Shown: piece by piece, positions 1 to 8,840 of the stretch | Layout of the letters: each line of letters starts with the position of its first letter | How positions within the stretch are numbered: position 1 is the first letter of the stretch | Source: Flavobacterium gyeonganense | GTDB lineage: Bacteria > Bacteroidota > Bacteroidia > Flavobacteriales > Flavobacteriaceae | Length of the DNA: 64,000 bases | Assembly: GCF_029625295.1 (NCBI RefSeq) | Contig: NZ_CP121112.1 | Coordinates: 1,116,001-1,180,000 of the forward strand | Direction: 5' to 3' | Notes under the pieces: model-generated | Database searches by the model: none | Told to the model about the DNA's origin: nothing | The model's input: the letters and a program-made list of their open reading frames with translations, nothing else | Made by a program: the position numbers and the translations under genes

Positions 1-2439
1 GCACAGATAAAAGGAACCATAACTGATGACAAAGGGAATCCACTCCCCTTTGTTTCTGTTTTTGAAGAGAATACGTATTTCGGAACGACATCAAACGAGC
101 AGGGAAACTATCAATTAAATGTAAAAGAACCCGGAAAAAACAAAATCATTTTTCAGTATCTGGGTTTCAAAACCCAAAAACTTTCTGTGCCTTCAGATTC
201 AAAAACCGTAATTCTGGATGTAAAAATGGCTGAAGAAAGCTTTACTTTGAATGAAGTCATTATTGATCCAAAAAACAATCCTGCAAACGCAATTATCAGA
301 AGTGCTATTGCAAGCAAAAAGGAAAACTCAGAAAAAATTTCGAGATATACAGCTGACTTTTATTCGAAAGGAATGTTTAAAGTAAAAGATCTTCCTAAAA
401 AAATCCTGGGACAGAAAGTCGATCTTGGCGAAGATATGGCATCTAATTTAGATTCAACAGGAACAGGGATTTTATATCTCTCTGAAACCCTTTCTAAAGT
501 CACTTTTGAAAAACCGGATAAGCTAAAAGAAAAAATAATTGCTTCCAAAGTTTCGGGAAACAATAGAGGATACAGCTACAATACCGCAGCTTTATCAACT
601 TATGATTTTTATGACAATACATTAGATTTTAGCGTAAAACTCATCTCGCCAATTGCAGACAATGCTTTTAGTTATTACAAATACAAGCTCGAAGGTACTT
701 TTTTGGATGATAACAACCACCAGATTAACAAAATCAAAGTAATTCCTAAACGTGATAAAGAACCTGTTTTTGAAGGTTACATTTATATAGTTGACGATAG
801 TTTCGCCATTTATGCGATAGACCTGGACATCAAAGGCTATCGAATGAAAAATGAATTTACCGAAGTCATGAGTTTAAAACAAAGCTTCAGTTATAATGTC
901 GCACATAAAATCTGGGCAAAAAATGCACAGACACTTTCGTTTAACGCTGGTTTTTTTGGAACTAAATTCTCTGGAAAATTCAATTACGTTTATTCTAATT
1001 ATGAGTTTCCGGATACTTTTAAAAAGAAAACTTTCGGAAATGAAATTGTAGCTTTTGAAGCCAATGCCAACAAAAAGAATGACGCGTTTTGGAATGAAAT
1101 ACGTCCAATTCCTTTGACTATAGAAGAAAGTACTGATTATATAAAAAAAGATAGTTTACTTACAATTCGTAAATCCAGAAAATACACTGATTCTATTGAT
1201 GCCAAAAACAACAAATTCAAAATTTGGGACATTTTAACGGGTTATGATTACAAAAACACATTCAAAAAATATTCGTTTAATTATAAAGGCCTGTTGAATA
1301 TTGCGTCTTTAAGCTTCAATACTGTTCAGGGATTTAATTTTGATTCTGGATTTTCTTTCAGAAAATGGAACGAAGAAGAAGGAAAAAGCACCTCGATAAG
1401 CACAACATTTAATTACGGTTTTTCAGAAGAGCGTTTTCGGGTTACAGGAGAATTCAGCCATCGTTTCAACGCTATCAATTATGCCACAATTTGGGGTTCG
1501 GGAGGTGTAAAAACAATGCAGTTTAATAATTCTCTACCCATCACTAAACTTGTCAATTCCATAAGTTCTTTATTCTTTAAAGACAATTATATGAAATTGT
1601 ACAATTTAGAATTTGCACAAATCAATTATGGCCAGGATATTGCGAACGGAGTTAATGTGACAGGGCAAATTGGCTACGAACAGCGAAAGCCATTGTTCAA
1701 CACTACTGATTATTCTTTTTTCAAAAAAGATGATTTTTATAGCTCCAATAATCCTTTAGCACCAAATGATTACACAACACCTGCTTTTGAGACCCATCAT
1801 TTATTTAAAACACTTATCACAACCAGAATTAATTTCGGAAATAAATACATTTCAAGACCAGACGGAAGGTATAATTTCAAAAATGACAAGTATCCAACAG
1901 TTTATTTAGCATTTGAAAAAGCCTTTGCAGCCAGCGAAAAAAAATATGAATTTGAAAGGATCGGCGCTTCTATTCAATATGATTTGACATTGGGAAATAA
2001 AGGAGTTCTGGGAACAAATTTCAGGGCCGGAAAATTCTTCAATGCTGAAAATATTTCTTTTATAGATTACAGGCATTTTAACGGAAACCAGACTCATATC
2101 GGCACAACAGACCGCTATTTGAATGTTTTCAATCTGATGCCTTACTATTCAAACAGTACAAACAACCGTTATTTTGAAATGCATCTGGAACACAATGACA
2201 TGGGATTTGTAACCAATAAAATTCCTCTGATCAATCTCTTAAAATCAACAATGAATATCGGATTTCACTCTTTGGCAATTCCGGATAGAAAGCCGTATTC
2301 TGAGTTTACCATTGGTTTAGATAATCTGGGATTTGGAAAATTTAAATTATTCAGGATTGATTATATACATTCTTATCAGGGCGGTGTTCAGCAAAATGGC
2401 GTTGTATTTGGGTTGAAAATTTTGAATGTGTTGAATTAA
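1..2439 (+). CDS. DUF5686/carboxypeptidase-like regulatory domain outer-membrane protein (5' partial)
   Basis: The reading frame is open from base 1, so the true start lies left of the window. The first ~65 residues form a carboxypeptidase-regulatory-like (CarboxypepD_reg) beta-sandwich: the pattern IKGTITDDKGNPLPFVSV, then a GxY strand and a YLGFKTQ strand, as seen at the N-terminus of TonB-dependent receptors. The remaining ~700 residues are rich in alternating aromatic/polar strands (NYGFSEERFRVTGEFSHRF and similar) and end in an aromatic-rich strand, typical of an outer-membrane beta-barrel. Domain order and length match DUF5686-family proteins of Bacteroidota, whose exact role is not established. 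No TonB plug is visible, so I do not call it a receptor. An ATG at 187 is inside the sandwich domain and is not the start. A bidirectional hairpin terminator follows at 2596. Confidence 0.8.
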   Translation, partial: AQIKGTITDDKGNPLPFVSVFEENTYFGTTSNEQGNYQLNVKEPGKNKIIFQYLGFKTQKLSVPSDSKTVILDVKMAEESFTLNEVIIDPKNNPANAIIRSAIASKKENSEKISRYTADFYSKGMFKVKDLPKKILGQKVDLGEDMASNLDSTGTGILYLSETLSKVTFEKPDKLKEKIIASKVSGNNRGYSYNTAALSTYDFYDNTLDFSVKLISPIADNAFSYYKYKLEGTFLDDNNHQINKIKVIPKRDKEPVFEGYIYIVDDSFAIYAIDLDIKGYRMKNEFTEVMSLKQSFSYNVAHKIWAKNAQTLSFNAGFFGTKFSGKFNYVYSNYEFPDTFKKKTFGNEIVAFEANANKKNDAFWNEIRPIPLTIEESTDYIKKDSLLTIRKSRKYTDSIDAKNNKFKIWDILTGYDYKNTFKKYSFNYKGLLNIASLSFNTVQGFNFDSGFSFRKWNEEEGKSTSISTTFNYGFSEERFRVTGEFSHRFNAINYATIWGSGGVKTMQFNNSLPITKLVNSISSLFFKDNYMKLYNLEFAQINYGQDIANGVNVTGQIGYEQRKPLFNTTDYSFFKKDDFYSSNNPLAPNDYTTPAFETHHLFKTLITTRINFGNKYISRPDGRYNFKNDKYPTVYLAFEKAFAASEKKYEFERIGASIQYDLTLGNKGVLGTNFRAGKFFNAENISFIDYRHFNGNQTHIGTTDRYLNVFNLMPYYSNSTNNRYFEMHLEHNDMGFVTNKIPLINLLKSTMNIGFHSLAIPDRKPYSEFTIGLDNLGFGKFKLFRIDYIHSYQGGVQQNGVVFGLKILNVLN

Positions 2440-2449
2440 GCTTTTTTTA

Positions 2450-2556
2450 GCAGATTGGGGTGGGCGTTACCTACGGCCGGGCTGTCCGCTGTATCTTTTT
2501 ATTTTTAAAGAAAAAACAAAAAGGATGCCGCTACCATCCCTAACGCATATTGTAAA
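2450..2556. repeat. GC-rich intergenic segment, possible dispersed Flavobacterium repeat
   Basis: This ~105-bp stretch is markedly GC-richer than its surroundings (for example GGGCGTTACCTACGGCCGGG and GGATGCCGCTACCATCCC) and has no reading frame of note. It resembles a dispersed intergenic element I recall from Flavobacterium genomes, with a GGGCGTT...GGGCT...GGATxCCxCT...ATCCCTAACGC layout. Only one copy is present here, so repetition cannot be shown from the window. Confidence 0.4.
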
Positions 2557-2595
2557 TTCAAATATTGTAATACTATTTTAATATCTAAAACAAAT

Positions 2596-2635
2596 AAAAA
2601 TCCGTTTTTAAAAAGGAACTTAAAAACGGATTTTT
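2596..2635. terminator. bidirectional rho-independent terminator
   Basis: Inverted repeat AAAAATCCGTTTTTA / TAAAAACGGATTTTT with a ~10-nt loop. It has T-runs on both strands, placed between the convergent DUF5686-type gene and the cation transporter gene, so it can serve both. Confidence 0.75.
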
Positions 2636-2717
2636 ATTATATAACATTTACTGGATTCAATCCTGCCTCAACGTAAAAAACTATAGAAAACTAAACAATA
2701 TTAGTGACTTAATAGTT

Positions 2718-3593
2718 TTAATTATAATCATCTGGTTCTACATGAATCAAAACATGTCCTAATTCAGGCATTTGTTCTCTTAAGGTATCTTTTAATTTAT
2801 GCGCCAGATCATGCCCCTCTTTTACTGAAATTTTTGCCGAAACTATAGCATGCAAATCAACGTGATATTTCATACCGGCTTTACGAATAAAACATTTTTC
2901 GGTACCTAAAATCCCTTTGACTGTTAAAGCCGTAACACGAATCATTTCTACTAAATCATCGTTCAAATGCTCGTCCATAATTTCACCAAGAGCAGGTCTG
3001 AAAATTTTGTAACTGTTATACAAAATAAAAAATGCTGCAAAAAGAGCAGCCCAGTCATCTGCAGATTCATATCCTTTTCCCATAAACAACGCAAATGAAA
3101 TTCCGATAAATGCCGCAACAGAAGTTATCGCATCGCTTCGATGATGCCAGGCATCGGCTGCTAAAGCAGTGCTATTGGTTTGTTTACTGCGTTTCATTAC
3201 TAACCTAAAAGAGTATTCTTTCCAGATAATAATCGCACCCAAAACATACAATGTCCAGGACTTTGGCAAATCATGCGAAGTCTGGATATTGGCTATACTT
3301 TCATAACCAATAATTGTTGCTGATGTAATTAAAAACCCAACCACCAAAAAGGTAATGAGGGGTTCGGCACGCCCATGCCCATAAGGATGATTTTCATCAG
3401 CTGGTTTATTAGAATATTTGATTCCGAATAAAACCAAAAAAGAAGAAAATATATCCGTAGTCGATTCTATGGCATCTGCAATCAGGGCATAGGAATTGCC
3501 AAAAAAACCTGCCAAGCCTTTTATCAGGGCCAAGCAGGTGTTTCCGGCTATACTAAAGTATGTAGCTTTTATAGCTTTTTGTTCGTTTGTCAT
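2718..3593 (-). CDS. cation diffusion facilitator (CDF) family transporter
   Basis: A 291-residue inner-membrane protein of the CDF family, which exports divalent metals (Zn, Fe, Mn or Co) by proton antiport. About six hydrophobic segments are visible in the first 210 residues. Likely metal-site acidic residues sit in TM2 (IADAIESTTD, D40/D47) and a His/Asp pair in TM5 (AWHHRSDAITS). The cytoplasmic loop HPYGHGRAEP is characteristic of the family. The last ~80 residues form the cytoplasmic dimerisation domain ending in HVLIHVEPDD. Length is normal for the family. It follows murA with only 13 bp between, so it is probably the last gene of the leftward DUF493-DUF4290-murA operon. Metal specificity cannot be read from the sequence. 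Confidence 0.9.
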   Translation of the reverse strand: MTNEQKAIKATYFSIAGNTCLALIKGLAGFFGNSYALIADAIESTTDIFSSFLVLFGIKYSNKPADENHPYGHGRAEPLITFLVVGFLITSATIIGYESIANIQTSHDLPKSWTLYVLGAIIIWKEYSFRLVMKRSKQTNSTALAADAWHHRSDAITSVAAFIGISFALFMGKGYESADDWAALFAAFFILYNSYKIFRPALGEIMDEHLNDDLVEMIRVTALTVKGILGTEKCFIRKAGMKYHVDLHAIVSAKISVKEGHDLAHKLKDTLREQMPELGHVLIHVEPDDYN

Positions 3594-3606
3594 TAACGAG
3601 AATTAT

Positions 3607-4920
3607 TTATGCTCTCACAATTTTTGCTCCAATTGCTCTCAAGCGTTCATCGATACGCTCATAACCGCGGTCAATTTGCTCAATATTTTGAATTGTACTG
3701 GTTCCTTTTGCAGAAAGCGCAGCAATCAATAATGAAATTCCCGCACGAATATCCGGAGAAGACATTGTAGTTGCTTTCAATTGAGATTCGAAATTATGTC
3801 CCATAACCACAGCTCTATGCGGATCACATAACATGATTTTTGCTCCCATATCAATTAGTTTATCCACGAAGAATAAACGGCTTTCAAACATTTTTTGGTG
3901 AATTAAAACATCTCCTTTTGCCTGTGTAGCTACAACCAAAACAATACTTAATAAGTCAGGTGTAAATCCTGGCCATGGCGCATCCGCAATAGTTAAGATA
4001 GAACCATCGATATCTGTTTTTACTTCATATCCGTCTTTGTGAGCAGGAATATAAATATCGTCATTACGTTTTTCAATGGTAATACCCAACTTTCTAAAAG
4101 TATTTGGAATCAAACCTAAATTTTCCCAGCTTACATTTTTGATAGTGATTTCACTTTTTGTCATAGCTGCAAGACCAATCCAGGAACCAATTTCAATCAT
4201 ATCAGGAAGAATTCTGTGCTCGCATCCACCAAGGCTTTCAACACCCTCGATAGTCAGTAAATTTGAACCCAATCCTGTGATTTTAGCCCCCATAGAATTC
4301 AACATTTTACATAACTGCTGTAAGTAAGGCTCACAAGCAGCATTATAAACAGTCGTTTTTCCTTTAGCCAGAACAGCCGCCATAACGATGTTTGCTGTAC
4401 CCGTTACAGACGCTTCGTCTAAAAGCATATCTGTACCCTGAAGGCCTTCTTCCGGAGTTTCTACTCCGTAAAAGTGATCTTCTCTGTTATATCTGAATTT
4501 TGCTCCAAGGTTAATAAAACCTTCAAAATGTGTATCTAATCTGCGACGTCCAATTTTATCTCCTCCAGGTTTTGGAATATATCCTTTTCCAAAACGAGCC
4601 AAAAGCGGACCTACAATCATAATAGAACCACGAAGCGCTCCACCTTCTTTTTTGAAAGCTTCTGTTTCTAAATACCCAACATTAACCTCATCTGCCTGAA
4701 ATGTTATCGAACCTGGCTCATTACGTTGAATTTTCACCCCTAAATTACCCAGCAAAGTAATTAATTTATTGATGTCTATAATATCAGGAATGTTATTAAT
4801 TTTTACCTTCTCTCCTGTTAAAAGCACAGCACATAAAATTTGTAATGCCTCATTTTTTGCTCCTTGCGGAGTGATTTCTCCTTTTAGAGGAGTTCCTCCT
4901 TCGATTTTAAAAATTCCCAT
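3607..4920 (-). CDS. murA: UDP-N-acetylglucosamine 1-carboxyvinyltransferase (Cys-to-Asp active-site form)
   Basis: The 437-residue enzyme transfers enolpyruvate from PEP to UDP-GlcNAc, the first committed step of peptidoglycan synthesis, in the cytoplasm. The EPSP-synthase-like fold is recognisable from GGTPLKGEI at the N-terminus, the substrate Lys22-Asn23 pair (GAKNEAL), GPLLARFGKG and the C-terminal DIRAGISLLIAAL. In E. coli MurA the loop reads PGGCAIG, with Cys115 being the fosfomycin target. Here the loop reads PGGDKIGRRR, placing Asp121 at the Cys position. Asp variants of MurA are known to remain active and resist fosfomycin (for example mycobacterial MurA). The gene sits third in a leftward operon behind DUF493 and DUF4290 genes. 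The 90-bp gap upstream contains short TTAG-containing direct repeats. Confidence 0.95.
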   Translation of the reverse strand: MGIFKIEGGTPLKGEITPQGAKNEALQILCAVLLTGEKVKINNIPDIIDINKLITLLGNLGVKIQRNEPGSITFQADEVNVGYLETEAFKKEGGALRGSIMIVGPLLARFGKGYIPKPGGDKIGRRRLDTHFEGFINLGAKFRYNREDHFYGVETPEEGLQGTDMLLDEASVTGTANIVMAAVLAKGKTTVYNAACEPYLQQLCKMLNSMGAKITGLGSNLLTIEGVESLGGCEHRILPDMIEIGSWIGLAAMTKSEITIKNVSWENLGLIPNTFRKLGITIEKRNDDIYIPAHKDGYEVKTDIDGSILTIADAPWPGFTPDLLSIVLVVATQAKGDVLIHQKMFESRLFFVDKLIDMGAKIMLCDPHRAVVMGHNFESQLKATTMSSPDIRAGISLLIAALSAKGTSTIQNIEQIDRGYERIDERLRAIGAKIVRA

Positions 4921-5010
4921 AGATTTCTTTTAGGTTCTAAGGTTATGAGATTCTGAGGTTCAGAGCTAAAAATATTAGCATGTTAGTACCTTAGCATCTT
5001 AGCCCTCTTT

Positions 5011-5727
5011 TTATTTCTGATTGTTATTTTTCTGAAAAGGTTTTTTACCGCCTTTATTGTTTTTATTATTTTGAATTTTTGGCTGTCCAGGCTGAGAAAT
5101 TTTATTCGACATACGTTTGTTGGTACGCATCAAATCAGTCGTATTTAAAAGTTCCTCTGTACTTTGCAATAAATTGATTTTTCCACCGGAAAGTTCGTAT
5201 AAATGTTCAAAGATTACATCGTCTTTTACCGTGTCTTTGTTCCAGCTTAAAAAAGATTTTTTCATGTGATTGGCAATCACCATCACCAAAGCATTTTTCA
5301 TTTCGCCCTCCTCCCACTTATTAGCAACATCAATCATGTACTTAATGTTATTGCCGTAAAACCTGTACTTAGGAAAGTTTTGCGGATATTGCAAAACATC
5401 AGGTTTTAACTGTAATACATCACGTGAAGGAATTGGATATGGTGACTCAACATTTAATTTAAAATCAGACATAATAAAAAGCTGATCCCATAATTTATGT
5501 TGAAAATCCGGCACATCACGCAAATGAGGATTCAGGCTTCCCATTACCTGAATAATGTATTTTGCCGCTTTATTACGTGTTTCATCATCTTCAATCATAG
5601 TCGCCTGATCAATCAGTTTTTGCAAATGACGACCATATTCGGGAATAAGTAAACGCTGTCTTTCAGAATTGTATTCTAAATTAAAAACAACGTCGTTTGC
5701 GTTTTCTTTTTTATATTTTTCGACCAT
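5011..5727 (-). CDS. DUF4290 domain-containing protein
   Basis: A 238-residue soluble protein with no signal peptide. The body (residues ~10-190) matches the pattern of DUF4290, a Bacteroidota-restricted family typically found next to murA. Recognisable stretches are LEYNSERQRLLIPEYGRHLQ near the N-terminus and YPQNFPKYRFYGNNIKYMI centrally. The C-terminal ~40 residues are a low-complexity Asn/Lys/Gln tail and likely disordered. No catalytic motif is evident and no function is established. It lies 3 bp downstream of the DUF493 gene, so the two are almost certainly co-transcribed and possibly translationally coupled. Confidence 0.88.
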   Translation of the reverse strand: MVEKYKKENANDVVFNLEYNSERQRLLIPEYGRHLQKLIDQATMIEDDETRNKAAKYIIQVMGSLNPHLRDVPDFQHKLWDQLFIMSDFKLNVESPYPIPSRDVLQLKPDVLQYPQNFPKYRFYGNNIKYMIDVANKWEEGEMKNALVMVIANHMKKSFLSWNKDTVKDDVIFEHLYELSGGKINLLQSTEELLNTTDLMRTNKRMSNKISQPGQPKIQNNKNNKGGKKPFQKNNNQK

Positions 5728-5730
5728 AAT

Positions 5731-6027
5731 TTATAATGAAACTATACCTTCTATCGTAGAAACTTCTTTGTATTTGCCAATTACTTCATCAGCACTATTC
5801 ATCGTAACATCTATAGAAACACTGGTAAATTTACCTGTTTTAGATTTTGTTGTTTTGATAACCGCACCCATTCTGTCAAAAGCTTTTTCAACGCGCTCCA
5901 CATTATCAGCTACAGAAGGTACTATAAATTTATACAAATATTCTGCAGGCCAGGTGTTTGAATTGTCCAGCTCAATCTTTAATCTTTCGTAAAATTCGGC
6001 GGTGTTTTTTTCTTTATCGTTCTCCAT
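5731..6027 (-). CDS. DUF493 family protein
   Basis: A 98-residue cytoplasmic protein. The pattern FYERLKIELDNSNTWPAEYL...FKFIVP, followed by a beta-alpha-beta ACT-like layout ending SIDVTMNSADEVIGKYKEV, fits the DUF493 (YbeD-like) family. E. coli YbeD is a small ACT-like protein of uncertain role. Here the gene is the first of a leftward operon with DUF4290, murA and the CDF transporter. A Bacteroidota -7 element lies 20 bp upstream. The start ATG is the only good one in the frame. Confidence 0.85.
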   Translation of the reverse strand: MENDKEKNTAEFYERLKIELDNSNTWPAEYLYKFIVPSVADNVERVEKAFDRMGAVIKTTKSKTGKFTSVSIDVTMNSADEVIGKYKEVSTIEGIVSL

Positions 6028-6046
6028 TCGTAATTAAAAATAAACG

Positions 6047-6054
6047 CAAATATA
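6047..6054 (-). promoter_or_regulatory. putative -7 promoter element of the DUF493-murA operon
   Basis: Read on the minus strand this is TATATTTG, a perfect match to the Bacteroidota TAnnTTTG consensus, 20 bp before the first gene of the operon. No clear TTG -33 partner is visible at the usual spacing. Confidence 0.5.
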
Positions 6055-6319
6055 CGGTTTTGGTTTTAGATATTTTAAATTGGAAAAAGATATTAAAGCG
6101 TTGTATATTTTTGAAATGAAATACACTATTTAGAATACTTAATTTTTAAAGTTTTTTAAAATAGAAAATCACCATTCTATATTTATCCCTATGTATTATT
6201 ATTTTATTGCGGGCTTCAACATACAAAGATAAATAGCCAAAATAATTACCGCAAGTTTAAAAAAATACCAAATCTTTCGGTTTCGACAAATAATCTTTTT
6301 AATTATAAATAACTTTAGG

Positions 6320-6327
6320 TAAATTTG
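6320..6327 (+). promoter_or_regulatory. putative -7 promoter element that decides the start of the AAA ATPase gene
   Basis: TAAATTTG matches TAnnTTTG exactly. Its last three bases are the TTG (6325) that would otherwise be the longest possible start of the ATPase gene. Transcription from this element would begin downstream of that TTG, so the GTG at 6346 is the better start. Confidence 0.55.
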
Positions 6328-6345
6328 CGCTTTATTTTTAGAATA

Positions 6346-6879
6346 GTGCAAAAAGAAATCATAGTTCTCCTTGGTGGTCCTGGCACAGGAAAATCTACAC
6401 TAATAAACGAATTAGTTGCTCGTGGTTATTGCTGTTACCCTGAAATCTCAAGACAAGTTACTCTTGAAGCACAACAGCGGGGTATTGACCAATTATTTCT
6501 GGAACAGCCTTTATTGTTTAGCAAAATGCTGCTTGAAGGCCGTATTGAGCAATTCAAAAGTGCATTAAAAGAACCAGACGATGTAGTTTTTATTGACCGC
6601 GGAATTCCTGACGTTGTTGCTTACATGGATTATATCGGTGATTCATATCCCGAACACTTCACTAAAGCCTGCGAGGATTTCAAATACTCCAAAACATTTA
6701 TTTTACCACCCTGGGAAGAAATTTACGAAAGCGACACAGAACGTTACGAGAATTTCGAACAGGCGCTAAAAATACAAAATCATCTTATTGAGACTTACAA
6801 AAGGTATGGTTATGATTTAATTGAAGTCCCGAAAGACACAGTTGAAAACAGAATTCTTTATATATTAGACAAAATTTAG
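6346..6879 (+). CDS. AAA family ATPase (AAA_28-like P-loop protein)
   Basis: About 177 residues from a GTG start. It is a small cytoplasmic P-loop NTPase: Walker A GGPGTGKST lies within the first 20 residues and is followed by a kinase-like fold with VVFIDRGIPDVVAY as the acidic/Arg motif near the middle. The domain looks like the AAA_28 group, whose members are mostly uncharacterised and resemble nucleoside or polynucleotide kinases. Substrate is unknown. The alternative TTG at 6325 overlaps a consensus -7 promoter element, which argues against it. It reads in the same direction as recQ, with 65 bp between the two, so they may form an operon or have separate promoters. Confidence 0.8.
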   Translation: MQKEIIVLLGGPGTGKSTLINELVARGYCCYPEISRQVTLEAQQRGIDQLFLEQPLLFSKMLLEGRIEQFKSALKEPDDVVFIDRGIPDVVAYMDYIGDSYPEHFTKACEDFKYSKTFILPPWEEIYESDTERYENFEQALKIQNHLIETYKRYGYDLIEVPKDTVENRILYILDKI

Positions 6880-6944
6880 CGACCAGATTTAAAGTTGCAA
6901 AACTAGAAACTGATTTCTAAATTTTTAACTTTAATACTTTGGTC

Positions 6945-8840
6945 ATGCAGGAAGCACAGGATATTCTTTTAAAATACTGGAAACATACCAGTTTCCGACC
7001 GCTGCAAAAAGAAATTATTGATTCGGTTTTAGAAGGCCACGATACTTTTGCACTGCTTCCCACAGGTGGAGGGAAATCGATTTGTTTTCAGGTTCCCGCA
7101 ATGATGCAGCCAGGTATTTGTCTTGTTGTTTCGCCTTTGATTGCACTAATGAAAGATCAGGTAGCGAATTTACAAAAGCGGGATATTAAAGCGATAGCAC
7201 TTACAGGCGGAATTCATGCTGAAGAAATTATCGATCTTCTTGACAACTGCCAATATGGAAATTATAAATTTTTATACCTCTCTCCTGAGCGTTTGCAGTC
7301 TGACTGGATTTTGGAACGCATTAAAAACCTTCCGGTAAATTTAATCGCAATCGATGAGGCACATTGTGTTTCGCAGTGGGGACATGATTTTCGTCCTGCT
7401 TACCTGAAAATTTCAGAGCTTAAAAAACACTTTCCGAAAATTCCCTTTCTTGCTTTAACTGCTACAGCAACCCCAAGGGTCATTGAAGATATTAAAACAG
7501 AATTAGGCTTGAAGGAGCCTAATTTTTTCCAACAATCATTTGAAAGAAAAAATATAGCATACATGGTTTTCGAAATCGAAGACAAATTATACCGGGTTGA
7601 ACAAATTTTAAAGAAAAACCCACAACCGTCCATAATATATGTCCGAAACAGGAAATCATGTTTAAACATATCAACCCAATTACAATCATTAGGATTTCGG
7701 GCCACTTATTATCACGGTGGACTTTCAGCCAAAGAAAAAGACAAAAACATGCAATTATGGATGTCTGAACAGGCGCAGGTTATTGTTGCCACAAATGCTT
7801 TTGGAATGGGGATCGACAAAGACAACGTAAAAACGGTCATTCACACACAGCTGCCTGAAAACTTAGAAAATTATTACCAGGAATCCGGAAGAGCGGGACG
7901 AAATGGAGAAAAAGCTTTCTCTATTTTACTTTACAACAATTCAGATGCGAATCAGACAGAACAGCAGTTTTTAAGTATTTTGCCAGACAAAAAGTTCTTA
8001 AAAACGATGTATATAAAGCTTTGCAATTATTTTCAGATTGCTTATGGTGAAGGACTAGATGATTCTTTTTCTTTTAAATTAAATCATTTTTGCGATAAAT
8101 ATGATTTCCCTACATTAAAAACATACAACTCACTACAGTTTTTGAATCAACAGGGAATCATTACGCTTTCTCAGGAGTTTTCAGAGAAGATTACGATGCA
8201 GTTTTTAATCGAATCGAAAGAAGTGATCCGGTATATGAGCCTGAATCCAAATGAAGAAGAAATTATTCTGGCTATTTTGAGAACATATCCCGGAATTTAC
8301 GAAATGAAAACACCCTTTAATCTTTCATTGATTGCAAAAAAATCACATCACACAGAAGAACAGGTTTTGGCTGTTTTAGAAAAGCTGAAAGAAAAAGAAA
8401 TCATCGAGTACAAATCAAAAAATAATGATGCTACCATTTTATTCAATGAAGTCCGGGAAGATGATCTTACTATAAACAGGGTTTCAAAATATCTGGAAAA
8501 ACAGAATCAGCTAAAAAAAGAACAATTACTGTCTGTCCTGCATTATATAAAAGAAAATAAAACCTGCAAAAACAGATTGGTTTTAGATTATTTTGGAGAA
8601 GAAACGATGGAAAATTGCGGGGTGTGCTCCTATTGCATTACTCAAAAAGGAAAAATCACAGAAGCCGATTCAATTGCTGATAAAATCCTGCATTTATTGA
8701 AAACAACTGCATTAACTTCGCGGGAAATTCAAAATAAGATAAAACTGGATACAAAAGATGTTTTATCAGCAATCCAGCAATTATTAGAAAACAATCATAT
8801 CGTTATTTTAGCGAACAATAAATACACTTTAAAAACCTAA
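6945..8840 (+). CDS. recQ: ATP-dependent DNA helicase RecQ
   Basis: 631 residues from the ATG at 6945; a TTG two codons earlier is less likely. RecQ unwinds DNA 3'-5' in recombination and repair. Visible motifs in order: the aromatic-rich Q-motif region near SFRPLQKEI, Walker A LPTGGGKS (~residues 38-45), DEAH box with the RecQ signature DEAHCVSQWGHDFRP (~140), SxTATATP-type motif III, ATNAFGMGIDK and QESGRAGRNG in the second RecA lobe. The zinc-binding region carries four Cys (C in TCKNR and the CGVCSYC cluster), followed by a winged helix. There is no obvious C-terminal HRDC extension, so it is the shorter RecQ form. The stop codon overlaps the fmt start by one base, suggesting translational coupling. 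Confidence 0.94.
   Translation: MQEAQDILLKYWKHTSFRPLQKEIIDSVLEGHDTFALLPTGGGKSICFQVPAMMQPGICLVVSPLIALMKDQVANLQKRDIKAIALTGGIHAEEIIDLLDNCQYGNYKFLYLSPERLQSDWILERIKNLPVNLIAIDEAHCVSQWGHDFRPAYLKISELKKHFPKIPFLALTATATPRVIEDIKTELGLKEPNFFQQSFERKNIAYMVFEIEDKLYRVEQILKKNPQPSIIYVRNRKSCLNISTQLQSLGFRATYYHGGLSAKEKDKNMQLWMSEQAQVIVATNAFGMGIDKDNVKTVIHTQLPENLENYYQESGRAGRNGEKAFSILLYNNSDANQTEQQFLSILPDKKFLKTMYIKLCNYFQIAYGEGLDDSFSFKLNHFCDKYDFPTLKTYNSLQFLNQQGIITLSQEFSEKITMQFLIESKEVIRYMSLNPNEEEIILAILRTYPGIYEMKTPFNLSLIAKKSHHTEEQVLAVLEKLKEKEIIEYKSKNNDATILFNEVREDDLTINRVSKYLEKQNQLKKEQLLSVLHYIKENKTCKNRLVLDYFGEETMENCGVCSYCITQKGKITEADSIADKILHLLKTTALTSREIQNKIKLDTKDVLSAIQQLLENNHIVILANNKYTLKT

Noticed and set aside
6325..6345. 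TTG start at 6325 for the AAA ATPase gene.
   Set aside because: The TTG is the last part of a perfect TAnnTTTG promoter element, so it would lie upstream of the transcription start.
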